Shown one piece after another: positions 55,340-62,781 of a stretch of 64,000 nt of DNA (its first letter is position 1; each line of letters opens with the position of its first letter). This DNA comes from Alsobacter metallidurans. Lineage in GTDB: Bacteria > Pseudomonadota > Alphaproteobacteria > Rhizobiales > Beijerinckiaceae. The notes beneath the pieces are model-generated. The model did not search any database. It worked only from the letters and a program-made list of their open reading frames with translations, and was not told where the DNA came from. The translations under genes and the position numbers were made by a program. The stretch lies in NCBI RefSeq assembly GCF_014636935.1, contig NZ_BMES01000002.1, positions 1,485,148 to 1,549,147 of the forward strand. Reading direction: 5' to 3'.

Positions 55340-56854
55340 TCAGTCCAGCCCCACCGCCACGAAGCGCACTTCGCCCTGGGCGTTGGCGACCAGCAGGAGA
55401 GCGGACTTCTTGCCGTCCTTCTTGAGCGCGTCGATGCGGCGCGTCATGGCGTCCGGGGTCGTCACCGGCTCCTGCTGCACCTCGACGATCACGTCGCCTG
55501 GCTGGATGCGTTTGTCGGCGGCCGGGGAGTTGGGATCGACGCGGCTCACCACCACGCCGCGCACGGTCTCCTTGATCGAGTAGCGCTTGCGCAACTCGTC
55601 GGTCACCGGGGACAGCTCGAGGCCGAGCGCGCGCTTCACCACCGGCTTGTCGGCCTCGGGCGCGCTGTTGTTGTTGCTCGCCAGTCGGGTCTTCTCGCCG
55701 TCCTCGAGGCGGCCGAGTTTCACCGTCTTGGTTTCTTCCTTGCCCTTGCGGACGATCTGGACCGCGACTTCCTTGCCCACGGGCGTCTGGCCGACGATGC
55801 GGGGCAGGTCCTTGGATTCCTTCACGTCGACGCCATCGAACTTGACGATCACGTCGCCTGCCTCGATGCCGGCGGGCTTGGCCGGGCCCTTGTCGTCGAT
55901 GCCGGCCACAAGCGCGCCGCGCGGCGAACCGAGGCCCAGGCTTTCCGCAATGGCGTCATCCACGTTCTGAATGCGCACGCCGAGCCATCCGCGGCGGGTC
56001 TCGCCAAACTGCACCAGTTGGTCGATTACGGGCTTCGCCATGTTGGACGGCACCGAAAAGCCGATGCCGATGGAGCCGCCCGACGGAGACAGGATGGCGG
56101 TGTTGATGCCGATCACGTCGCCGTCCATGTTGAACAGCGGGCCGCCCGAATTGCCCTTGTTGATGGCAGCGTCGGTCTGGATGTAGTGGCCGTAGCTCTG
56201 GTCAGAGATGTCGCGGTTGCGCGCCGACACGATGCCGGCCGACACGGACCCGCCGAGGCCGAACGGATTGCCGATCGCGATCACCCAGTCGCCGATGCGC
56301 GACTTGTCGCTGTCGCCGAACTTCACCGCCTTCAGCGGCTTGTCGGACTTCACGCGCAGCACCGCGAGGTCGACCTTGGCGTCCTTGCCGACCACCTCGG
56401 CCTTCAGCTTGCGGCCGTCGGTGAAGATCACCGTCACGTCGTTGGCGTCGCCGATCACGTGGTTGTTGGTGATCACCAGCCCGGAGGCGTCGATCACGAA
56501 GCCGGAGCCGAGCGAGTTGGAGCGCCGCTGCGGCCGGGGCGTTCCAGGCCCCTGCTCGCCATTCTGGCCGCGCTGGTTGAAGAAGTCGTCGAAGAACTCC
56601 TGGAAGGGCGAGCCCGGCGGCAACTGCGGCGTCGGCACCGAGCGCTGCTCCGTCACCGTTGTGGCGGCCGAGATGTTCACCACCGCGTCCGTCACCTGCT
56701 CGGCGAGATCGGCGAAGGATTCGGGCGCGCTTCGCGCAAACGCCAAGGAGGGCGCCGCGATGGAGCCGGCCCCGATGGCCGTCGCCGCGACGCCTGTCGC
56801 CGTGACGGCCGCGATCGCCGTGCGCCGCAGGGTGATCAGGAAAGGCTTGGCCAT
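55340..56854 (-). CDS. degP: Do-family periplasmic serine protease (DegP/HtrA)
   Basis: A 504-residue exported protease/chaperone. The signal peptide comprises about the first 40 residues (basic start, long Ala/Thr core, SLAFA). Catalytic triad: His in VITNNHVIGD, Asp in AKVDLAVLRV, Ser in NKGNSGGPLFN. Two PDZ domains follow, ending FVAVGLD. It degrades misfolded envelope proteins. The ATG at 56854 follows AGAGG at correct spacing; ATG at 56860 lies too close to the ribosome-binding site. It is encoded after hflC on the same strand, a common alphaproteobacterial order. Confidence 0.95.
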   Translation of the reverse strand: MAKPFLITLRRTAIAAVTATGVAATAIGAGSIAAPSLAFARSAPESFADLAEQVTDAVVNISAATTVTEQRSVPTPQLPPGSPFQEFFDDFFNQRGQNGEQGPGTPRPQRRSNSLGSGFVIDASGLVITNNHVIGDANDVTVIFTDGRKLKAEVVGKDAKVDLAVLRVKSDKPLKAVKFGDSDKSRIGDWVIAIGNPFGLGGSVSAGIVSARNRDISDQSYGHYIQTDAAINKGNSGGPLFNMDGDVIGINTAILSPSGGSIGIGFSVPSNMAKPVIDQLVQFGETRRGWLGVRIQNVDDAIAESLGLGSPRGALVAGIDDKGPAKPAGIEAGDVIVKFDGVDVKESKDLPRIVGQTPVGKEVAVQIVRKGKEETKTVKLGRLEDGEKTRLASNNNSAPEADKPVVKRALGLELSPVTDELRKRYSIKETVRGVVVSRVDPNSPAADKRIQPGDVIVEVQQEPVTTPDAMTRRIDALKKDGKKSALLLVANAQGEVRFVAVGLD

Positions 56855-57014
56855 GGGCATCCTCTGCAATGTTCGAACGCAGGCCGGCGTCGGTTCGCCG
56901 CCGCCCCGCGAAGCTGTGTGATCCACCGATGGCATCAATTTAGGGCAGAATGCGGACGCGGACGAGGGCTAGCTCGACCAATGTCCGCTTCGTGACCTCA
57001 TCGGGCCACGACGC

Positions 57015-57106
57015 CGTCATTGCGAGCAGAGCGAAGCAATCCAGCTGACGCCGGTCATCGAGCCGACCGGCTGGATCGCCACGTCGCTCCGCTGCTCGCG
57101 AGGACG
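57015..57106. repeat. Type-A palindromic intergenic repeat, copy 2
   Basis: CGTCATTGCGAGC (57015-57027) with imperfect inverse GCTCGCGAGGACG (57094-57106); inner GAAGCAATCCAGC and GGCTGGATCGCC. It is the same family as 54922-55002 and lies between hflC and degP. Confidence 0.75.
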
Positions 57107-57108
57107 AA

Positions 57109-57128
57109 GGGGCGCCCAAAGGCGCCCC
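57109..57128 (-). terminator. Hairpin after hflC
   Basis: GGGGCGCC (57109-57116), CAAA loop, GGCGCCCC (57121-57128), 11 bases after the hflC stop on the minus strand. The minus 3' flank TTCGTCC is not T-rich, so termination may be weak. Confidence 0.5.
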
Positions 57129-57139
57129 CGGGCCAATCC

Positions 57140-58105
57140 TCAGGGCTTCGGCTCGCCCGGCGCGGGCGGAGCCGCGGTCGAGACGCCCGGAGCCGGAGCC
57201 GGCGCCAGCGTGGCGGGAAGCCGTTGCTGGTCCTTCTTGGCGACAGGGTCGCCAAAGTACCGGAAGAAGTCCGAGTCTGGCGACAGCACCATCCGTGTGT
57301 CCCCCGACCGCATCGACGCCTCGTAGGCCTGCATCGACCGGTAGAAGGAGAAGAAGTCCGGATCGCGGTTGAAGGCGTCCGCGAGCAGCCGGTTCTTCTC
57401 GGCCTCGCCGTTGCCTCGCAACTCGTCGGCGCGGCGCGTCGCGTCAGCGCGCAGCACGACCACGTCGCGGTCGGCCTTGGCCTTGATGGTCTGCGACATC
57501 TGCGAGCCGTTGGCGCGGATGTCCGCCGCCTCGCGCTGGCGCTCCGTCTGCATGCGCTGGAACACCGCCTGGCTGTTTTGTTCCGGCAGGTCGGCGCGCC
57601 GCAGGCGCACGTCGACGATCTCGATGCCGAGCCCGTTGGCCTGGCGGTTCACGTCGTCGCGGATCTTGTGCATCAGCGTCTGGCGGTCGGTGCGCACCAC
57701 GCCCGTGAAGCTCGCGTCGGCGAGCACGGAGCGCACCGTCGAGTTCACGATGGAGGTGAGACGCGCGCTGGCTCCGCTCACGGTGCCGACGCTCTGGTAG
57801 AAGCGCAGCGCGTCGATGACGCGATAGCGCGTGAAGGCGTCCACCACGAGGCGCTTCTGGTCGGACGCGATGACCTCCTGCGAGGGCAGCTCGAGATCCA
57901 GGATGCGCTTGTCGAGGTCAACCACGACGTCGATGAACGGCGCCTTCACGTAGAGGCCCGGCTCCGTGATCGGCGGCCGGGCGACCTTGCCGAAGCGGAA
58001 AACGAGCGCCTGGGAGGTCTGCCGCACCACGAAGGTGGAGCTGTAGAGCAGCACCGCGGCGAGCAGCGCCACGATGATGGCGACGAGGCGAGTGGTCGAG
58101 TTCAT
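57140..58105 (-). CDS. hflC: Protease modulator HflC
   Basis: A 321-residue stomatin/prohibitin (SPFH) protein. One N-terminal transmembrane segment (about residues 8-26) is followed by the Band 7 domain with SFVVRQTSQALVFRFGKVAR and a coiled coil with ERQREAADIRANG. With HflK it forms a membrane complex around FtsH and modulates its proteolysis. The start overlaps the hflK stop (ATGA at 58102-58105). The C-terminal Pro/Ala-rich tail is longer than in E. coli (334 total there, similar size here). Confidence 0.94.
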   Translation of the reverse strand: MNSTTRLVAIIVALLAAVLLYSSTFVVRQTSQALVFRFGKVARPPITEPGLYVKAPFIDVVVDLDKRILDLELPSQEVIASDQKRLVVDAFTRYRVIDALRFYQSVGTVSGASARLTSIVNSTVRSVLADASFTGVVRTDRQTLMHKIRDDVNRQANGLGIEIVDVRLRRADLPEQNSQAVFQRMQTERQREAADIRANGSQMSQTIKAKADRDVVVLRADATRRADELRGNGEAEKNRLLADAFNRDPDFFSFYRSMQAYEASMRSGDTRMVLSPDSDFFRYFGDPVAKKDQQRLPATLAPAPAPGVSTAAPPAPGEPKP

Positions 58106-59235
58106 TTCTGCGCTCCCTGCGTCGGACGGCGCTGGAGCTCGTTCAGCGGCAGATAGGGCACCACGCCCTGGCCGTTGCCGTTCTTGGTGTCGATGATGAT
58201 CTTGTCGGACGCGCCGAAGACGCGCTCCATGGTCTCCAGATACATGCGCTCACGCGTCACGTCCGGAGCCTTCCGGTATTCCTCGTAGACCTGCTTGAAG
58301 CGGCTCGCCGAACCGTTCGCCTCCGCGATGATGCGCTCGCGATAGGCCTCGGCCTCCTGGACGATGCGGGCGGCCTCGCCTCGCGCTTCCGGCACGACCT
58401 TGCTGGCGTAGGTCTCGGCCTCGTTGCGGGCGCGGTCCTGGTCCTGCCGGGCGGCCTGCACGTCGCGGAACGCGTCGATGACCTGCTGCGGCGGGTCCAC
58501 CTTCTGCAGCTGCACGAGGCGGATCTCGACGCCGGCCTTGTAGGAGTTCAGCACGTCCTGCATCAGCTGCCGAACCTCGGTCTCGATCGCGCCGCGGTCG
58601 GTGGTGAGGATCTGCTGGATGTTGCGGCGGCCCACGACCTCGCGCATCGAGGCTTCGGCCACGGCCTTCACGGAGGCCTCCGGCGCCTGGATGTTGAACA
58701 CGTAGTCGGCCGCGCGGGCCGGGTTGATCTGCCACTGCACGGCGAAATCGATGTCGACGATGTTCTCGTCGCCGGTGAGCATCAGGCTCTCTTCGCTGAC
58801 ATCGCGGAAGCCGACGCTCCGGCGCGCGCCCTCGGCGCTGCGGTAGCCGACCTCGGTCGTGTTCACGGTCGTGACGGCGCGCTTCTCGACGCTGCCGATC
58901 GGCGACGGGAAGTTGTAGTTCAGGCCCGGCTGGGTCGTGCCCGTGTAGCGGCCGAACACCATGTTGAGGCCGACCTCCTCGGGCCGCACGGTGTAGAAGC
59001 CGGTCGCCAGCCAAAGGAGCACCGCGCCGAGCGTGATCGCGGCCGCGCCCTTGGCGCCCATGCCGCCGCCGCCGGGCATCACCTGCCGGAGCTTGTCCTG
59101 ACTGCGCCGAAGGAGCTCTTCGAGATCAGGCGGCGCACCGTTGCCGCCGCCGCCGCCCTGCGGGCCCGTTCCCCACGGTCCCTGCTTGCGCGGCCCCCAG
59201 GGTCCTCCCCCGCCGCTCTGATTGCTCCACGGCAT
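58102..59235 (-). CDS. hflK: FtsH protease activity modulator HflK
   Basis: A 377-residue SPFH protein. The N-terminal about 45 residues are Gly/Pro/Trp-rich (SGGGGPWGPRKQGPWG), typical of HflK; one transmembrane segment follows (about 64-82). Then come the Band 7 domain (YTVRPEEVGLNMVFGRYTGT) and a helical AEAYRERII coiled coil. It partners HflC and FtsH. Transcription continues into hflC. A 152-base gap separates it from folA upstream on the same strand. Confidence 0.94.
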   Translation of the reverse strand: MPWSNQSGGGGPWGPRKQGPWGTGPQGGGGGNGAPPDLEELLRRSQDKLRQVMPGGGGMGAKGAAAITLGAVLLWLATGFYTVRPEEVGLNMVFGRYTGTTQPGLNYNFPSPIGSVEKRAVTTVNTTEVGYRSAEGARRSVGFRDVSEESLMLTGDENIVDIDFAVQWQINPARAADYVFNIQAPEASVKAVAEASMREVVGRRNIQQILTTDRGAIETEVRQLMQDVLNSYKAGVEIRLVQLQKVDPPQQVIDAFRDVQAARQDQDRARNEAETYASKVVPEARGEAARIVQEAEAYRERIIAEANGSASRFKQVYEEYRKAPDVTRERMYLETMERVFGASDKIIIDTKNGNGQGVVPYLPLNELQRRPTQGAQK

Positions 59236-59387
59236 CCAGCTGTCCTTCTTCCGCTCTGGCTGGTTATCGCTCGCGAGCCCGAGGGCGCGCGGCGTGTTTA
59301 TGGCACGGAAGTGGGGTTTCGTCTGCGCTTCGTCAACGGAGGCTCGGCCGGATGGTTGACGAACCGGCGCAAAAGCCGCGGTCAGGC

Positions 59388-59918
59388 TTAACCGCCCGGC
59401 TGCGCCCGGATGCGCTCATAGTCCACGAACGAGAATGCGAACTCGTCGTCCGGCCCGGCCGGATGATCCTCGCGCGCAAGTTGCCGGAACTCCGCCGCGC
59501 TCACGGCCGGAAACGCTGCGTCGCCATCCGGGCTCGCCCGCACCACGGTGAGGCGGATCGCATCCACGAGCCCCATGGTCTCGGCGTAGACCTGTGCGCC
59601 GCCCGCGATCACGACGCTGTCGGCCCCCAGCCGCGCGCCGATCTCCTGGCCCAGCCTCAGGGCCTCGTCCAGATCATGCGCCACATGCACGCCATCGACC
59701 GCGAACGCCGGATCGCGCGTCAGCACGATGGTTTCGCGCCCGGGCAGCGGCTTGCCGATCGACAGGAAAGTCTTGCGCCCCATGATCAGCGGCCGCCCGA
59801 TCGTGAGCGCGCGGAAGCGCCGCAGGTCGGACTTCAGCCGCCAGATCAGCCCGTTGTCGCGGCCGATCACGCCGTTCTCGGCGGCCGCCACCACGCTAAC
59901 GAGCGGAAGGGTCGCCAT
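59388..59918 (-). CDS. folA: Dihydrofolate reductase FolA
   Basis: A 176-residue enzyme producing tetrahydrofolate. VSVVAAAENGVIGRDNGLIWRL is the N-terminal strand and M20 loop, with catalytic Asp in the following helix (SDLRRF). IMGRKTFLSIGKPLPGR is the NADPH site, and VIAGGAQVYAETM the conserved GG motif. The ATG at 59918 overlaps the stop of the GNAT gene (TGATG), so a longer upstream start was rejected. It works with ThyA, encoded in the same operon, which oxidises its product. Confidence 0.95.
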   Translation of the reverse strand: MATLPLVSVVAAAENGVIGRDNGLIWRLKSDLRRFRALTIGRPLIMGRKTFLSIGKPLPGRETIVLTRDPAFAVDGVHVAHDLDEALRLGQEIGARLGADSVVIAGGAQVYAETMGLVDAIRLTVVRASPDGDAAFPAVSAAEFRQLAREDHPAGPDDEFAFSFVDYERIRAQPGG

Positions 59919-60403
59919 CACCGCGCCTGGTCCGCAAGACGCCAAAGCGCCTCGCCGGTGACGCGGCACTTGAGCCAATCGTCAAGCGTCTCGGCTCCCT
60001 GCGCCTTGTAGAACGCGATGGACGGCTCGTTCCAGTCCAGCACCTGCCACTCCAGCCGGGCCAGGTTCTCGGCCACGCAGCGCTTGGCCAGGTTGGCCAG
60101 CAGCGCCTTGCCGAGGCCGTGGCCGCGCGCGTCCGGCCGCACGAACAGGTCCTCCAGGTAGATGCCGTGCCGGCCCCGGAAGGTGGAGAAGTTGTAGAAC
60201 CACAGCGCAAAACCCACCGGCTGGCCGGCCCATTCGGCGATGTCGCAGAACACGCGCGGCTCCTCGCCGAACAGCGCCTCCCCGATCATCTCCGGCGTGG
60301 CGTCGATCTCGTGCGCCAGGCGCTCGTACTCGCCGAGCTCGCGGATGAGCTGCATCACGAGCGGGGCGTCGCCGCGAACGGCGGGGCGGATGTGCTGGTT
60401 CAT
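59918..60403 (-). CDS. GNAT-family N-acetyltransferase
   Basis: A 161-residue GNAT. RPAVRGDAPLVMQLIRELGEYERL is the N-terminal helix typical of diamine/spermidine-acetyltransferase-like members. LEDLFVRPDARGHGLGKALLANLA contains the acetyl-CoA pyrophosphate-binding RxxGxG/A loop. It acetylates an amine or protein substrate that cannot be named. It is placed between thyA (14-base gap) and folA (1-base overlap), so it is cotranscribed with folate/thymidylate genes without an obvious biochemical link. Confidence 0.9.
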   Translation of the reverse strand: MNQHIRPAVRGDAPLVMQLIRELGEYERLAHEIDATPEMIGEALFGEEPRVFCDIAEWAGQPVGFALWFYNFSTFRGRHGIYLEDLFVRPDARGHGLGKALLANLAKRCVAENLARLEWQVLDWNEPSIAFYKAQGAETLDDWLKCRVTGEALWRLADQAR

Positions 60404-60417
60404 GAAAGGTCCGGGAT

Positions 60418-61212
60418 TCAGACCGCCACCGGCGCGCGGATGGCGGGGTGCGGCTCGTAGCCTTCGATGATCACGTCTTCATACGCGAAATCGAACAGGC
60501 TCTTCACGTCGGGGTTCAGGGTCAGCCTGGGCAGCGGCCGCGGCGCGCGCGACAGCTGCAGCGTCGCCTGCTCCATGTGGTTGGAATAAAGGTGCGCGTC
60601 CCCGAAGGAGTGCACGAACTCGCCCGGCTTCAGCCCGGTCACATGCGCCACCATGGCGGTCAGCAGCGCATAGCTGGCGATGTTGAACGGCACGCCGAGA
60701 AAGATATCGGCCGAGCGCTGGTAGAGCTGGCAGGAGAGCCTGCCCTCCGCGACATAGAACTGGAACAGACAGTGGCACGGCGCCAGCGCCATCTTGTCGA
60801 GATCGGCCGGGTTCCAGGCCGACACCACCAGCCGGCGCGAATCGGGGTTGCGGCGGATCTCGTCCAGCACCCAGCGGATCTGGTCCACCGTGCCGCCGCC
60901 CGGCTTTTCCCAGCTGCGCCACTGCTTGCCATAGACCGGGCCGAGCTCGCCCTCGTCGTCGGCCCACTCGTCCCAGATGCTCACGCCGTTGGCCTGCAGG
61001 TAAGACACGTTGGTGTCCCCGGCCAGAAACCACAGGAGCTCGTGCACGATGGATTTCAGGTGCAGCTTCTTGGTCGTGACCATCGGGAAGCCGTCGGCCA
61101 GGTCGAAGCGCATCTGGTGCCCGAACACGCTGAGCGTGCCCGTTCCGGTGCGATCCGCCTTGCGGACGCCCTCGGTCATCACCCGGCGCAGGAGGTCGTG
61201 GTAGGCTTGCAT
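60418..61212 (-). CDS. thyA: Thymidylate synthase ThyA
   Basis: A 264-residue classical thymidylate synthase, the same length as E. coli Thy[20 protein letters not shown] is the N-terminal phosphate-binding region, the catalytic Cys is in [12 protein letters not shown], and [18 protein letters not shown] and HLYSNHMEQ are the other signatures. It methylates dUMP with methylene-tetrahydrofolate. It is the first gene of the thyA-GNAT-folA operon. Confidence 0.97.
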   Translation of the reverse strand: MQAYHDLLRRVMTEGVRKADRTGTGTLSVFGHQMRFDLADGFPMVTTKKLHLKSIVHELLWFLAGDTNVSYLQANGVSIWDEWADDEGELGPVYGKQWRSWEKPGGGTVDQIRWVLDEIRRNPDSRRLVVSAWNPADLDKMALAPCHCLFQFYVAEGRLSCQLYQRSADIFLGVPFNIASYALLTAMVAHVTGLKPGEFVHSFGDAHLYSNHMEQATLQLSRAPRPLPRLTLNPDVKSLFDFAYEDVIIEGYEPHPAIRAPVAV

Positions 61213-61389
61213 CGCAGAATCCTCTTCGCCGGACCTTATGCCATTGCGGACCGCCGGCCATCACCGACCGCGCTCCTCTTCACAACTTTTCCGATATTAC
61301 GCTTGGCGAAAGCGGCGCCCCAGCGCCTGTCGGGACGGTTTTCGCCCCCCGCCCCTTCCGTTCGCGGAGCCGAGGCCCTATATTCACTC

Positions 61390-61725
61390 CTGTCGCCCGC
61401 AAGGGCGTCTATGGCGATAAACGGTCATCAGAATAAGCCTTACGGACCCGGGGGCGGTACCCGGCGCCTCCACCAGAACCCAGTCTCGGCTCTCCGGAGC
61501 TGGGCTCCGGCGGGGGCGAAACAGGATCGACGTGGGTGTAAAAGGTGCTCTTTCGCTCGGCATGGTACCGCCGTTATCGGGCTAAACTTATAGTTGCCAA
61601 CGACAACTATGCTCAGGTTGCGGTGGCCGCGTAAGCGGTTTCTGAAACCTAAACAAAGCCCTTGCGGGTAGCACCGTAAGGCGGGGCTCGGAGGCGCCTG
61701 GCAACAGAAGCCTCCACTTTCCTTT
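61390..61725 (+). ncRNA. ssrA: Circularly permuted two-piece tmRNA (alpha-type)
   Basis: The acceptor piece comes first and ends with a T-arm CCGGG-loop-CCCGG (61448-61464), acceptor strand CGCCTCC (61465-61471) and ACCA (61472-61475). After an intervening stretch (61476-61511) the coding piece starts with GGGGGCG (61512-61518), which pairs with CGCCTCC and includes a G3-U pair, the alanyl-tRNA identity element. The tag frame 61596-61634 encodes ANDNYAQVAVAA then TAA. It ends with a GGAGGC/GCCTCC hairpin (61690-61715) and T-rich tail. Both outer ends are approximate. Confidence 0.95.
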
Positions 61726-61745
61726 TTCTCCGCTCCGGTTCGGGA

Positions 61746-62300
61746 ATGCCGCAGGACCTCATCCGCTACGACCTTCTGGTGCAGGACGCGCTCAAGGGCG
61801 TTGTCCGCAAGGTCCTCGCCGACGCCGCCACAGTGGGCCTGCCGGGCGAACACCACTTCTACATTTCGTTTCGCACGGGTGATCCGGGCGTGCGCATCTC
61901 CAGCCGTCTTCGCGAGAAGTACCCGGAGGAGATGACGATCGTGCTGCAGCACCAGTTCTGGGACCTGTCGCAGACCGAGCACGCCTTCGAGGTCGGTCTG
62001 TCCTTCTCGGGCATCCCCGAGCGCCTGCTGATCCCGTTCGACGCCCTGACGGGCTTCTTTGATCCGTCCGTGCAGTTCGGCCTTAAATTCGAGCTGTCCG
62101 GAGCCGAAAGCGCCGACAACGACGAAGCCGAGCCCGACGAGGACGCCGCCCCGACGCCGATCGCGTCGGCGCCTGCCGCCCTGCCCCTGCGCAAGGTGGA
62201 AGCGAGCGAGCCCGCGGCCGACAAGGGCGAAGACGCCGATGCGGACGACAAGTCCGGCGCGCAAGTCGTCAGCCTCGACGCGTTCCGCAAGAAGACCTGA
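61746..62300 (+). CDS. sspB: ClpXP adaptor SspB (alpha-type)
   Basis: A 184-residue adaptor that delivers ssrA-tagged proteins to ClpXP. Residues about 1-120 are the SspB fold (YDLLVQDALKGVVRKVLADA, HHFYISFRTGDPGVRIS, MTIVLQHQFWDL, LIPFDALTGFFDPS). An acidic linker (about 118-175) follows, and the C-terminal VVSLDAFRKKT is the ClpX-docking XB-like motif. It starts about 20 bases after the tmRNA gene that encodes its own ligand tag, a fitting neighbourhood. Sequence belongs to the divergent alphaproteobacterial SspB type. Confidence 0.93.
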   Translation: MPQDLIRYDLLVQDALKGVVRKVLADAATVGLPGEHHFYISFRTGDPGVRISSRLREKYPEEMTIVLQHQFWDLSQTEHAFEVGLSFSGIPERLLIPFDALTGFFDPSVQFGLKFELSGAESADNDEAEPDEDAAPTPIASAPAALPLRKVEASEPAADKGEDADADDKSGAQVVSLDAFRKKT

Positions 62301-62317
62301 TTTGGCGGCGGCTGGGC

Positions 62318-62548
62318 ATGGCCGAGATCATCAACCTGCGGCGCGCCCGCAAAACCAAGGCGCGCGCCCAGGCGGACGCCAAGGCGGATGAAAACCGCGC
62401 CCGCTTCGGCCGTCCCAAGGCCGAGCGCACCCTCACCGCGAAAATCGACGACCTCGCCGCCAGGCGCCTCGAAGGACATCGCCTCGAACGCGATCAGCCT
62501 GACGGCGACCGCGTCCAGCCCCATCGCTTCCCCGACGACGAAACATGA
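62318..62548 (+). CDS. DUF4169-family small basic protein
   Basis: A 76-residue charged protein beginning AEIINLRRARKTKARAQADAK, with ENRARFGRPKAER and ending LEGHRLERDQPDG-like. This matches the DUF4169 pattern of alphaproteobacteria. No function is known. It lies 17 bases after sspB, and its stop overlaps the start of the RHH gene (ATGA at 62545-62548). Confidence 0.85.
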   Translation: MAEIINLRRARKTKARAQADAKADENRARFGRPKAERTLTAKIDDLAARRLEGHRLERDQPDGDRVQPHRFPDDET

Positions 62549-62781
62549 GCGCGCCGCACTCGCGCGTGGTGAAGAGATCCGTCTTGCTCTCCGGACATCG
62601 CACCAGCGTATCGATCGAGGAGCCCTTCTGGGACGCCCTGAAGGAGATCGCGCAGGCGCGCGACACGAGCCTCAACGGCCTGATCGCCACCATCGACGCC
62701 GCGCGTAACGGCGAGAACCTGTCCTCGGCGATCCGGATCGCCGTTCTCGCGCATTACCGCCGTCAGGGCGCCGACGGCTGA
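62545..62781 (+). CDS. Ribbon-helix-helix protein (RHH_4-like)
   Basis: A 78-residue protein with a strand KRSVLLSGHRTSVSIEEPFWDAL and a helix-turn-helix-like pair LKEIAQARDTSLNGLIATID, the arc/MetJ-like fold of the RHH_4 group. It may bind DNA as a dimer. DUF4169 and RHH_4 genes are often adjacent in alphaproteobacteria. Its 3' end overlaps the convergent AsmA-like gene by 19 bases. Confidence 0.85.
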   Translation: MSAPHSRVVKRSVLLSGHRTSVSIEEPFWDALKEIAQARDTSLNGLIATIDAARNGENLSSAIRIAVLAHYRRQGADG

